A stretch of DNA of 7,500 nucleotides from JBEIUO01 sp964549785 (GTDB taxonomy: Bacteria; Planctomycetota; Phycisphaerae; Phycisphaerales; UBA1924), in the NCBI GenBank assembly GCA_964549785.1, contig CAZJXA010000167.1, positions 1-7,500 of the forward strand. Reading direction: 5' to 3'. Shown piece after piece: positions 1 to 6,272 of the stretch. Both the position numbers and the translations under genes were made by a program. The notes below the pieces were generated by a model that was not told the DNA's origin, made no database searches, and worked only from the letters and a program-made list of their open reading frames with translations. Within the stretch, counting starts at the first letter, position 1. Each line of letters opens with the position of its first letter.

Positions 1-1814
1 TGCCGATCTATTGCCCAGTGAAGGCGGATGGAACGTACGACGGGACGGTACCCGCCTGGCTGCGGGAACCGATCAACGGGAAAACGCCGACCATATGGGA
101 AGCGAACGGGGTCGTCCTTAAGCACCTGCGTGAGAGCGGCCACCTGTTTTTTGATCAGGTCTTCAAGCACAGTTACCCGCACGATTGGCGGAGTAAGACG
201 CCGGTTATTTTCAGGTCGACCGAGCAATGGTTTGTGGGAGTTGCGGACTCCTTCGCCGCGGCCGACGGATCGTTGGGAAGCCTGCGCGAACGGGGCTTGG
301 AGGCCACCACGGGAAATGGTGGGAAGGCCATCGCGTTTGTCCCGCAGTGGGGACAGAACCGTCTTCGCGGCATGCTCGAATCGCGGCCGGACTGGTGCAT
401 CTCGCGTCAGCGGGCGTGGGGATTGCCCATCCCGGCGTTTATGTACACCGACACCGCGGGCGCGGAAAAAGGCTTCATGACCGGCGCGAGCGCAACCGCG
501 ATTGCGGGCGTTGTCAAAGATAAAGGCTCGGACATCTGGTTCAACGCGCCCGTTGCCGAACTGCTGGCCGGATACGAGCCCTCAGGCGATGCTGAATGCC
601 CTCCGGAAGTCGCATCGCTCCTTGCCGAGGGCCGCATCGGCGAACTCCGCAAGGGTCGCGATATCCTCGACGTCTGGTTTGAGTCGGGGTCGTCGTGGAA
701 CGCGGTGATGCGGCAACGTGGCCTCGGTTTTCCGGTCGACCTGTACCTGGAAGGCTCCGACCAGCACCGCGGCTGGTTTCAGGTTTCGCTCCTCACCGCA
801 TTGGGGGCCACCGGTCGGCCGCCCTTCAAGACCCTCCTCACCCACGGATTTATCGTTGATCGCGACGGCAAGAAACTCAGCAAGAGCCGCCCTGACGCGA
901 AGCGGTACGAGGTGGACAGCCTCTGCGGCGAGTTCGGCGTGGACGTCATGCGGTGGTGGGTCAGTTCGCTCGCCTACGAAGACGACATCAAGGCCGATGT
1001 CGAACTGTTTACGACTTCCGGCGAAGCTTACCGCAAAGTCCGCAACACCCTCCGCTACATGCTGAGCAACCTCGCCGATTTCGACCGGACCGCGTTCCCG
1101 ACCGACGGCTTCACGCCGCCGCCGCCGACCTCGATCGACGCGTGGGTGCTGGGCGAGTGGTCGCGCGTGCAGCGACTTGCGCTCGATGCGTATAACACGT
1201 TTGACTTCCGTTCCGCGCATCTCGCCCTATTCGACTTCTGCAACTCCACTCTCTCGGCCGTCTATCTCGCCGCCGTGAAAGACCGGCTGTACTGCGACGC
1301 CCCCCAGTCGGAGCGCCGCGTCCGCACGCAGCAAACGCTCTGGACGCTGACGGACGGGCTCTGCCTGCTGCTGGCCCCGATCCTCTGCCACACGGCTGAT
1401 GAGGCATGGCGGGCGCTGTGGAAAGCCGGACCCGATGACGACCGCTGCGTTCATCTGCAAACCATCGTGAACGTTGCCGCGGTCTCCGATCCGCGCTGGA
1501 CCACGGTCATGAACCTCCGCGATAAGGCCCTCGGCCAGATGGAAAAGGCCAAAGCCCGCATCGGGGTTGAGAACCCGCTCGACATGGGCGTGGCCTTTCC
1601 GGCCGCTGCGCTGGTTGGCTTCGACCCCGTCGATATCGCCGACCTTCTGGGTGTTTCGGAAGTGACGCCCCACCCATCTGCGACGGAGCCGGAGGTGGCT
1701 GACCTGCGCGAACGGGACAAGTGCGAACGATCGTGGAAGCGCGACGGCACGGTCCGACTTCGGAGCGACGGCGGCATGCTCAGCAACCGCGATGCCGCCG
1801 CGTTGGGGCTGTAG
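1..1814 (+). CDS. ileS: Isoleucyl-tRNA synthetase, C-terminal 603 residues (5' end outside window)
   Basis: Class I aminoacyl-tRNA synthetase that charges tRNA-Ile in the cytoplasm. The reading frame is already open at base 3 and no start is in the window, so this is a 3' partial gene. The HIGH motif and most of the editing domain should lie upstream. Visible family landmarks, in order, are HSYPHDWRSKTPVIF and STEQWF (about 168-233), DWCISRQRAWGLPIP (about 390-437), the DVWFESGSSW motif (about 669-701), EGSDQHRGWF (about 750-779) and the ATP-site loop KLSKS (873-887). The anticodon-binding helical domain follows, with RNTLRYMLSNLADF. The order and spacing match bacterial IleRS well. Two things are odd: the KLSKS loop is not followed by the usual LGN/IGN, and the C-terminal zinc ribbon keeps only one of its four cysteines (CERS, later SNRD). 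The gene ends with TAG, convergent with the next gene. ValRS and LeuRS are less likely given the overall motif pattern. Confidence 0.96.
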   Translation, partial: PIYCPVKADGTYDGTVPAWLREPINGKTPTIWEANGVVLKHLRESGHLFFDQVFKHSYPHDWRSKTPVIFRSTEQWFVGVADSFAAADGSLGSLRERGLEATTGNGGKAIAFVPQWGQNRLRGMLESRPDWCISRQRAWGLPIPAFMYTDTAGAEKGFMTGASATAIAGVVKDKGSDIWFNAPVAELLAGYEPSGDAECPPEVASLLAEGRIGELRKGRDILDVWFESGSSWNAVMRQRGLGFPVDLYLEGSDQHRGWFQVSLLTALGATGRPPFKTLLTHGFIVDRDGKKLSKSRPDAKRYEVDSLCGEFGVDVMRWWVSSLAYEDDIKADVELFTTSGEAYRKVRNTLRYMLSNLADFDRTAFPTDGFTPPPPTSIDAWVLGEWSRVQRLALDAYNTFDFRSAHLALFDFCNSTLSAVYLAAVKDRLYCDAPQSERRVRTQQTLWTLTDGLCLLLAPILCHTADEAWRALWKAGPDDDRCVHLQTIVNVAAVSDPRWTTVMNLRDKALGQMEKAKARIGVENPLDMGVAFPAAALVGFDPVDIADLLGVSEVTPHPSATEPEVADLRERDKCERSWKRDGTVRLRSDGGMLSNRDAAALGL

Positions 1815-1834
1815 ATTTCGTCACGGTTGCGAGG

Positions 1835-1850
1835 CCGGCCCGGAGGCCGG
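1835..1850. terminator. GC-rich hairpin between convergent genes, possible bidirectional terminator
   Basis: CCGGCC (1835-1840) and GGCCGG (1845-1850) form a perfect 6-bp stem around a CGGA loop, in the 60-bp gap between the ileS stop (1814) and the stop of the opposing TPR gene (1875). There is no U-run on either side, so it is not a classical intrinsic terminator. The position between converging genes is the main argument. The same bases also contain two copies of GAGGCCGG (1831-1838 and 1843-1850). Confidence 0.35.
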
Positions 1851-1874
1851 GAGCACCCGACGGTCATCGACTCG

Positions 1875-3947
1875 TTACTTGGGCACCGCACGGGCCTTGA
1901 GCACCAGCGCGTTCTCAAGGTTCACTCGCGCGGCTTGTAGCGCGGGGTCTGAGGCCACGGCGGTTGAGAACGCCGCGATCGCGCCGTCGATATCGCCCGA
2001 ACGAATGAGGACCAGGCCCAGGTTGTTCGCAGCGTCCGCGTGGGCTGGTTGCAGTTCGAGCGTTCGCCGATATGCCGCGGCGGCGGCCGCCAGATCGCCG
2101 GATCGCGCGTGTTCGTCGGCCAGCGAAAACCACGCCCGCCACTGACCCGGGTCGGCGGAAACCGCGTTCTCAAACGCGGTCGCGGCTTGCTCAAACTCGC
2201 CCAACGCCGTCAACGAATCGGCCAACTGAACCCATGTTGGGGCGGAACTGCCATCGATCGCGAGCGAGCGTCGATAGTGGGGGACCGCGTCGCCATATCG
2301 CCCCAACTGTGCAAGCGCAAGGCCGAGATTGTGCGCCGCCTGAGCGTCGTCCGGTCGCAATTCCACGGCCCGGGCGAGATGGTTCGTGGCCCTCTGAACG
2401 TGACCCTGACGGGCGAGCAGAACGCCCAGACCCAGGTGCCCGCGGCCGTAATCGGGATCAAGTTGCAACGCATGCTGGTAATGTCGCTCGGCTTCCGCCG
2501 TTGCCGCGGGCGACTCCATCAACTCCCACGCGAGGTTGGTGAGCAGCACGGGCGTCGCGGCGTTGGTTGCAAGTGCCCGACGGTACCGCAGGATGGCCTC
2601 TTCGCGGCGCCCGGCCTTGGCCAGAGCGAAGCCGAGGTTGTTGAGCGTGGTGACGCTTCGCGGGGAGACGCGCTCGCTCTGGCTCCAAAGCGTGATGTCC
2701 GACCTCCAATGACCTGCCTGACGGAATGAGAGCGCAGCAAGCCCTAGAGCGACGGCGAGTGCGGCGGTTGTCAGCCGGCGCGGCGGTCGCAGGGGCCACG
2801 CGAGCCCGACCGCCAGCGCGGGCCCAAGCATCGCCAGATACATGTAGCGATCCGCGACCGTCGAAATCTTTTGGTGATCGAAGGAAGCTAGCCCCAAAAC
2901 CGGGCTGAGGGTGGCGAGCATCAACACAGAGCCCACGAACGCGCCCTTGGCCCACCCAAACCCAGGCCGCCTCCGGGCGATCCAGAAGAGGGTTAACACC
3001 ACGGTCGGGGGGATCAGTGCGATTGCCCACCACCCGCCGTGCGTCATCAGCGCGGCGGGCGTGCGGGCGTAATCCGGCGCAAGCCCCACCGGAACGAACA
3101 GTTTGGCAAGGTAGAACGCGACGGCATCGCCCGCGATGAACGGGCGGGCCCACAGCGCGGCCCCTGGTGCGACTCCGCCGCCGGGCTGCAAGTGACGCGT
3201 GACCTGAACGATGCACACCGCGCCCGCGACCCACGGCAGCATCCATTTGAGCGTCCGCTTCCAATCCCGGTGGGCAAGGCGGTCGAGGATGACCACGAGG
3301 AGCGGCACCACCACCACCGACGGCTTGCATAGGAGCGAGAGCGCGAAGCACACTGTTGCAAGGGAGTAGGTGGGCCACCACCGAACCGCGCGTTCGTTGA
3401 CGCGGTTCGAGATCCGAAAGTAGAGGACCATCGACCCGAGCGCGAGCGTGGTCGCGATTACGCCCCGCAATTCTGACACCCACGACACCGCCTCGACCTG
3501 CAGCGGATGGATGCAGAAGAGCGCTGCCCCGGCGAAGGCACCGCCCGCGGCCGCGCCGAAGCGTCGCAGGAGCACAAAGACGAGTATCGACGACGACGCG
3601 TGGCAGCCCAATAGCGCGACGTGAAAGAATTTTGGATTACTTTCGGCGACGGTGCCGACCCGGCCCGTGATGCGGCTTGCTTCCGCGAGAAGCGCCATCA
3701 GGTTGTACGAAACCGGGATGTACAGGTTGCCGTATGCGTGTTCCCAGAAATGGGTGAACGACTCACCGGTGATGTTCGCGAACCACGGATTGTCCGTGAC
3801 GTGATAGCGGTCGTCGTAGTCGAGCCAGCCGTGACCGACCGTGCGGCCGAACACCGCGAACGTCAGACCCAAGAACGCCGCGGCGGCCCAGATGGTGCGG
3901 CGATCGCCGCGCGGGTTCATCCGGGCATCTGGCGCGGGTGCGCTCAC
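1875..3947 (-). CDS. TMTC/GT-C-like polytopic membrane protein with C-terminal TPR array
   Basis: A 690-residue protein in two halves. Residues 1-410 are hydrophobic, with roughly 10-12 membrane segments (for example about 17-35, 108-128, 162-177, 193-222, 233-250, 305-323, 334-354, 371-387 and 391-408). They carry motifs typical of TPR-linked GT-C-like membrane proteins: DYDD (43-46, first external loop), HPLQVEAVSWVSE (147-159) and ADRYMYL (365-371). Residues from about 432 to 680 form about seven consecutive 34-residue TPRs (NNLGFALAKAGR, HNLGLALAQLGR, NNLGLVLIRSGD). The family resemblance is to TMTC proteins, eukaryotic O-mannosyltransferases that use a dolichol-phosphate sugar. Acceptor and sugar are unknown here, so glycosyl transfer is inferred. 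The start is GTG at 3947, overlapping the stop of the preceding glycosyltransferase gene as GTGA; an in-frame ATG at residue 10 (3920-3918) is the alternative. It ends with TAA at 1877-1875. Confidence 0.85.
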   Translation of the reverse strand: MSAPAPDARMNPRGDRRTIWAAAAFLGLTFAVFGRTVGHGWLDYDDRYHVTDNPWFANITGESFTHFWEHAYGNLYIPVSYNLMALLAEASRITGRVGTVAESNPKFFHVALLGCHASSSILVFVLLRRFGAAAGGAFAGAALFCIHPLQVEAVSWVSELRGVIATTLALGSMVLYFRISNRVNERAVRWWPTYSLATVCFALSLLCKPSVVVVPLLVVILDRLAHRDWKRTLKWMLPWVAGAVCIVQVTRHLQPGGGVAPGAALWARPFIAGDAVAFYLAKLFVPVGLAPDYARTPAALMTHGGWWAIALIPPTVVLTLFWIARRRPGFGWAKGAFVGSVLMLATLSPVLGLASFDHQKISTVADRYMYLAMLGPALAVGLAWPLRPPRRLTTAALAVALGLAALSFRQAGHWRSDITLWSQSERVSPRSVTTLNNLGFALAKAGRREEAILRYRRALATNAATPVLLTNLAWELMESPAATAEAERHYQHALQLDPDYGRGHLGLGVLLARQGHVQRATNHLARAVELRPDDAQAAHNLGLALAQLGRYGDAVPHYRRSLAIDGSSAPTWVQLADSLTALGEFEQAATAFENAVSADPGQWRAWFSLADEHARSGDLAAAAAAYRRTLELQPAHADAANNLGLVLIRSGDIDGAIAAFSTAVASDPALQAARVNLENALVLKARAVPK
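1880..2654 (-). repeat. Coding region for about seven tandem TPR units
   Basis: This stretch encodes residues of about 432-690 of the membrane protein. Each unit is about 34 residues with the TPR consensus: an N/LG pair in helix A, G/R in the turn, A in helix B and a closing P (LDPDY, LRPDD, ADPGQ, LQPAH, SDPAL). The repetition is at protein level; the units have diverged in DNA sequence. TPRs mediate protein-protein contacts, and in TMTC-like topology this domain would face the non-cytoplasmic side. Confidence 0.85.
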
Positions 3948-4654
3948 GGTGAATGGGCCGTTCGGACGGATTTCGCCCGCATCAATCGGTACAGGTGCCG
4001 CAGGTATTCTCCCCGCACGGCCCAGCTGAGTTTGCTCGTGCCTTTGCTGCGATCCGAGAAGTGAATGGGCACTTCCGCCACGTTCTCACACCGGGCCCGC
4101 ACCAATATCTCAAGCCCGATCTTGTATCCCAGCGGGTCGAGCACGCCCGCGCGATCAAGAATCGGTCGGCGAAACGCGAAGAACCCCGACATCGGATCCT
4201 TGACCTTGGTCAGGGGCCGCGCCAGCAGCGTCGCGACCCGGCTGTTGAGCCGCCGTCCCAGCGTCCACTCCGCATCGGTGGAACCGCCATCGCAGAATCG
4301 TGAGCCCACCACGAACTCCGCGCCCGCCTCTAGCGCGGCCAGCATCGCCGGGATCGCCTCCGGAGGGTGGGAGAGGTCGGCGTCCATCACGACGAAGGTG
4401 GAGTGGCTCGCCGCGCGAAGGCCGTGGACCACGGCGGTTGCCAATCCGCGCTCGCGGCGCCGCACGAGAACGCGAACCCACGCGTGCCCGGTCGCCCGGA
4501 CCGCGTCCTCGATGCCGTCGCCGCTGTCGTCGTCCACGATCAGGATTTCAAGTTCTAGCCCGTGGGTGTCCCGCACGGTCGCCACCCTCGAAACTAACTC
4601 GGAGATGTTGGCACCTTCGCGGAACGTGGGTACGACGAGGGTGAACGGGTTCAG
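3944..4654 (-). CDS. Family-2 glycosyltransferase, polyprenyl/dolichol-phosphate mannose synthase type
   Basis: A GT-A fold enzyme expected to move a sugar from a nucleotide donor onto a polyprenyl-phosphate at the cytoplasmic membrane face. With a CTG start at 4654 it has 236 residues. It contains the nucleotide-binding strand VVPTFREGANI (residues 7-17), DDDSGDG (41-47), the metal-binding MDADLSHPPE with DAD at 91-93, VVGSRF, DPMSGFFAF (153-161) and the FSDRSKGTSKL signature (about 199-209) typical of DPM1-like synthases. No C-terminal membrane helix is visible, so it is the short, soluble-type form. The first ATG/GTG-like codon in frame is GTG 4585, but starting there would delete the conserved VVPTFRE strand. 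The frame is open back to a stop at 4669-4667, and CTG 4654 overlaps the upstream stop as CTGA, so CTG is the preferred start. It overlaps the following gene by 4 bases (GTGA), implying translational coupling. The sugar specificity cannot be read from sequence. Confidence 0.88.
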   Translation of the reverse strand: MNPFTLVVPTFREGANISELVSRVATVRDTHGLELEILIVDDDSGDGIEDAVRATGHAWVRVLVRRRERGLATAVVHGLRAASHSTFVVMDADLSHPPEAIPAMLAALEAGAEFVVGSRFCDGGSTDAEWTLGRRLNSRVATLLARPLTKVKDPMSGFFAFRRPILDRAGVLDPLGYKIGLEILVRARCENVAEVPIHFSDRSKGTSKLSWAVRGEYLRHLYRLMRAKSVRTAHSP

Positions 4655-5331
4655 TGGACGGGTCCGTCAAGTACGGCGGGATTCGATGGCACGTCGTAGG
4701 CCTCCGCCATCTCATCGACCAGGAACTCATTGATGTCCCGGTTGCTGAACGAGGCCATTTCCTCATACCACGCGCCGAAGAACTGATAGTGATGGGTTTC
4801 GTCGAGTTTCCAGACTCCGTCCTCAAGGACGAACTCGAAGTACGCCGGTTCATCGCGCAGGTCGACGGCGGGCTCACCTTCATAGAGCACGCGGGCCTTG
4901 GCGAAATCGCCCTCCACCGTGACTTTTCCGAGCGTCTCGGGGGAGCATTCGCCTACCTCGAACTCCCCCGCGTTCACTGCTTCCACGACCCACGCGCGGC
5001 CGTTCGCTTTCGAAAGTTTGATGCGGGAATTCCCGTACCGCATTCCGATCGCCTCGGCCCGTTCGCCGACGGGGAGGGAGAGCAATTGAGCCCGGGTTCC
5101 CTTTCTCGCGATCGGCAAGAGTCGCTCATACAACTGGATGCTTGAATTGGTCATCCGGTTCGCGACTTTCTCACCGTTGCGGTTCGCGATTCCGTCGGCG
5201 AGGTCCGCCGCGCACTCCCGGATCGCCTGTTGCTCCCGTTCGGTATCTTCGCACCCGCAGGCGAATGCAATCGCCAGAAGGCATCCCGCGGCGACCACCC
5301 GGACGGTATTGAACAGGGGTGAGTATCTCAT
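4651..5331 (-). CDS. Putative lipoprotein, unknown function
   Basis: A 226-residue protein whose ATG start at 5331 is followed by a basic/hydrophobic leader (MRYSPLFNTVRVVAAG, then CLLAIAFAC). The leader ends in a lipobox-like AFAC at residues 22-25, with a second Cys at 27 (CGCED), so lipid modification at Cys25 is likely. The frame stays open upstream to 5493, but that extension overlaps the barrel gene in another frame and lacks a sensible N-terminus, so the internal ATG is chosen. The mature part is acidic and soluble. A helical section (residues about 30-80, ending near YERLLPIARKG) is followed by a strand-rich half with DFAKARVLYEGEP and YFEFVLEDGVWKLDE. That pattern recalls small NTF2-like or lumazine-binding-like envelope proteins, but I do not recognise a named family. 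It lies 61 bp after the barrel gene and its stop overlaps the glycosyltransferase start (CTGA), so it probably heads that operon. Confidence 0.8.
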   Translation of the reverse strand: MRYSPLFNTVRVVAAGCLLAIAFACGCEDTEREQQAIRECAADLADGIANRNGEKVANRMTNSSIQLYERLLPIARKGTRAQLLSLPVGERAEAIGMRYGNSRIKLSKANGRAWVVEAVNAGEFEVGECSPETLGKVTVEGDFAKARVLYEGEPAVDLRDEPAYFEFVLEDGVWKLDETHHYQFFGAWYEEMASFSNRDINEFLVDEMAEAYDVPSNPAVLDGPVH

Positions 5332-5338
5332 GGCGTGG

Positions 5339-5367
5339 AATTTACCCGAAACCGGTGTTGATTGCAA
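5339..5367 (-). promoter_or_regulatory. Candidate sigma-70-type promoter, possibly leaderless
   Basis: Reading the - strand, TTGCAA (5367-5362) and TAAATT (5344-5339) are separated by exactly 17 bases and each matches 4 of 6 consensus positions. The ATG of the lipoprotein gene begins only 7 bases after the -10-like box, so transcription would begin at or next to the start codon. This agrees with the absence of any Shine-Dalgarno sequence there. It is a pattern match in a short AT-richer patch, not proof. Confidence 0.4.
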
Positions 5368-5392
5368 GCCGCCCCACGAGGCACTGTTGGCG

Positions 5393-6232
5393 TCAGAACG
5401 TCCACCGGAAGCCCAGCCCGACCCCGAACCGCATATCGGCGCGGTCTTCCAGGTCGCTGATGATCGGCACTTGCCCCATAACCTCAAAGGCAAAGTTCCA
5501 GCCCTCGAACATGACCCCTGGCGAGAGCCGGATCTCGTTGTCCCCGTTGGTTTCGTACAGCCCGTTCAACTCTCCGGTGACATACCACGCGCCGGTTGAA
5601 TCGGCGGAGTATTTGGCCGGTGCAATTCGGTAGAGATAGGCCGTGTTGTAGAGGAGTGCATCGTCCGGGCCGCGCCCGCCGCCGGTGTTGTCGACGTCGT
5701 CCTGGCCGGTGTTCAGGCGGTACGTCAGTTCCTGATTGAACCCGTGACGCCCCCGGACGAGCGTGTACACCGCGCCCAGATGCGGGTTGACGGTCTGAGT
5801 CGAGAAATCTTTGTCGTCTCCGCTCGCGAAACTCGCGCCGCCGAGGAGGGCGATCCGGCTGGTGTTGACGCCCGCCGAGTCATTCTTATAGACCCGCCAT
5901 TTGAACGTGACCCCGAGATCCTCGACGCCGGTATCCGACTCATCGGTCCCGTTCGAGTATTCCCGCTCCTCGAGCATCAGCGGCACCTCCATCCGGACGC
6001 TCCAGGCCCGCGCTATGCCGTACTGAACGGTCGTCGTCAGGTCAACCCGCTCGGTTTCTTGCCGCTCGCCCCCGGGTTCTTCCTCAAACTCGGAATAATT
6101 GATCAGCGGACGGATCACTACGACGCCCGGGCTCGGCATCGTGGCGGCTTCCGTGTACATCGCTTCCTGGCCGGCCGCTCCGAACGCGAGGAGGGGCGTA
6201 CACCACGCAGCGTATTTTCCGAGTTTCCTCAT
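5393..6232 (-). CDS. Outer-membrane beta-barrel protein, MetA-pathway/'transporter' type
   Basis: A 279-residue protein beginning MRKLGKYAAWCTPLLAFGAA, a signal peptide with likely cleavage after about residue 20-21. The rest shows alternating polar/hydrophobic strands joined by acidic, Gly/Asp/Asn-rich loops, and ends in a strand with terminal aromatic Phe (FGVGLGFRWTF), the usual outer-membrane insertion signature. GVEDLGVTFKWRVY, GGASFASGDD, HLGAVYTLVRG and LSPGVMFEGWNFAFEVMG resemble the Pfam family once called 'MetA-pathway of phenol degradation'. These barrels are often annotated simply as transporters, and their substrates are mostly unknown. The start is ATG 6232, with GGAAAGGG (6247-6240) a plausible ribosome site 7 bases upstream. 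It sits 40 bp after the threonine aldolase gene and 61 bp before the lipoprotein gene, and may share a transcript with either. A role in phenol metabolism should not be assumed. Confidence 0.75.
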   Translation of the reverse strand: MRKLGKYAAWCTPLLAFGAAGQEAMYTEAATMPSPGVVVIRPLINYSEFEEEPGGERQETERVDLTTTVQYGIARAWSVRMEVPLMLEEREYSNGTDESDTGVEDLGVTFKWRVYKNDSAGVNTSRIALLGGASFASGDDKDFSTQTVNPHLGAVYTLVRGRHGFNQELTYRLNTGQDDVDNTGGGRGPDDALLYNTAYLYRIAPAKYSADSTGAWYVTGELNGLYETNGDNEIRLSPGVMFEGWNFAFEVMGQVPIISDLEDRADMRFGVGLGFRWTF

Positions 6233-6239
6233 TCCATGG

Positions 6240-6247
6240 CCCTTTCC
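6240..6247 (-). promoter_or_regulatory. Ribosome binding site for the barrel gene
   Basis: GGAAAGGG on the - strand ends 7 bases before ATG 6232 and is the clearest Shine-Dalgarno-like sequence in the window. It supports ATG 6232 over ATG 6237-6235, which is out of frame and reads only two codons before a stop. Confidence 0.45.
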
Positions 6248-6272
6248 GTGGGTCTGCCGACCGGGATCAACT

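Noticed and set aside
582..1220. - strand open frame of 212 codons
   Set aside because: Entirely antisense to ileS, whose frame carries clear synthetase motifs.
2040..2729. Long + strand open frame of 229 codons
   Set aside because: Antisense to the TPR region. The translation is Arg/Gly-rich and low in pattern, as expected of a shadow.
3944..4585. Glycosyltransferase starting at GTG 4585
   Set aside because: This would remove the conserved first strand VVPTFREGANI, which is plainly encoded upstream in the same frame.
5332..5493. N-terminal extension of the lipoprotein gene to 5493
   Set aside because: It overlaps the end of the barrel gene in another frame, and the internal ATG at 5331 begins a clear lipoprotein signal peptide.
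6229..6237. Two-codon reading frame ATG-GAA-TGA overlapping the barrel start
   Set aside because: A short chance occurrence; nothing shows it is translated or regulatory.
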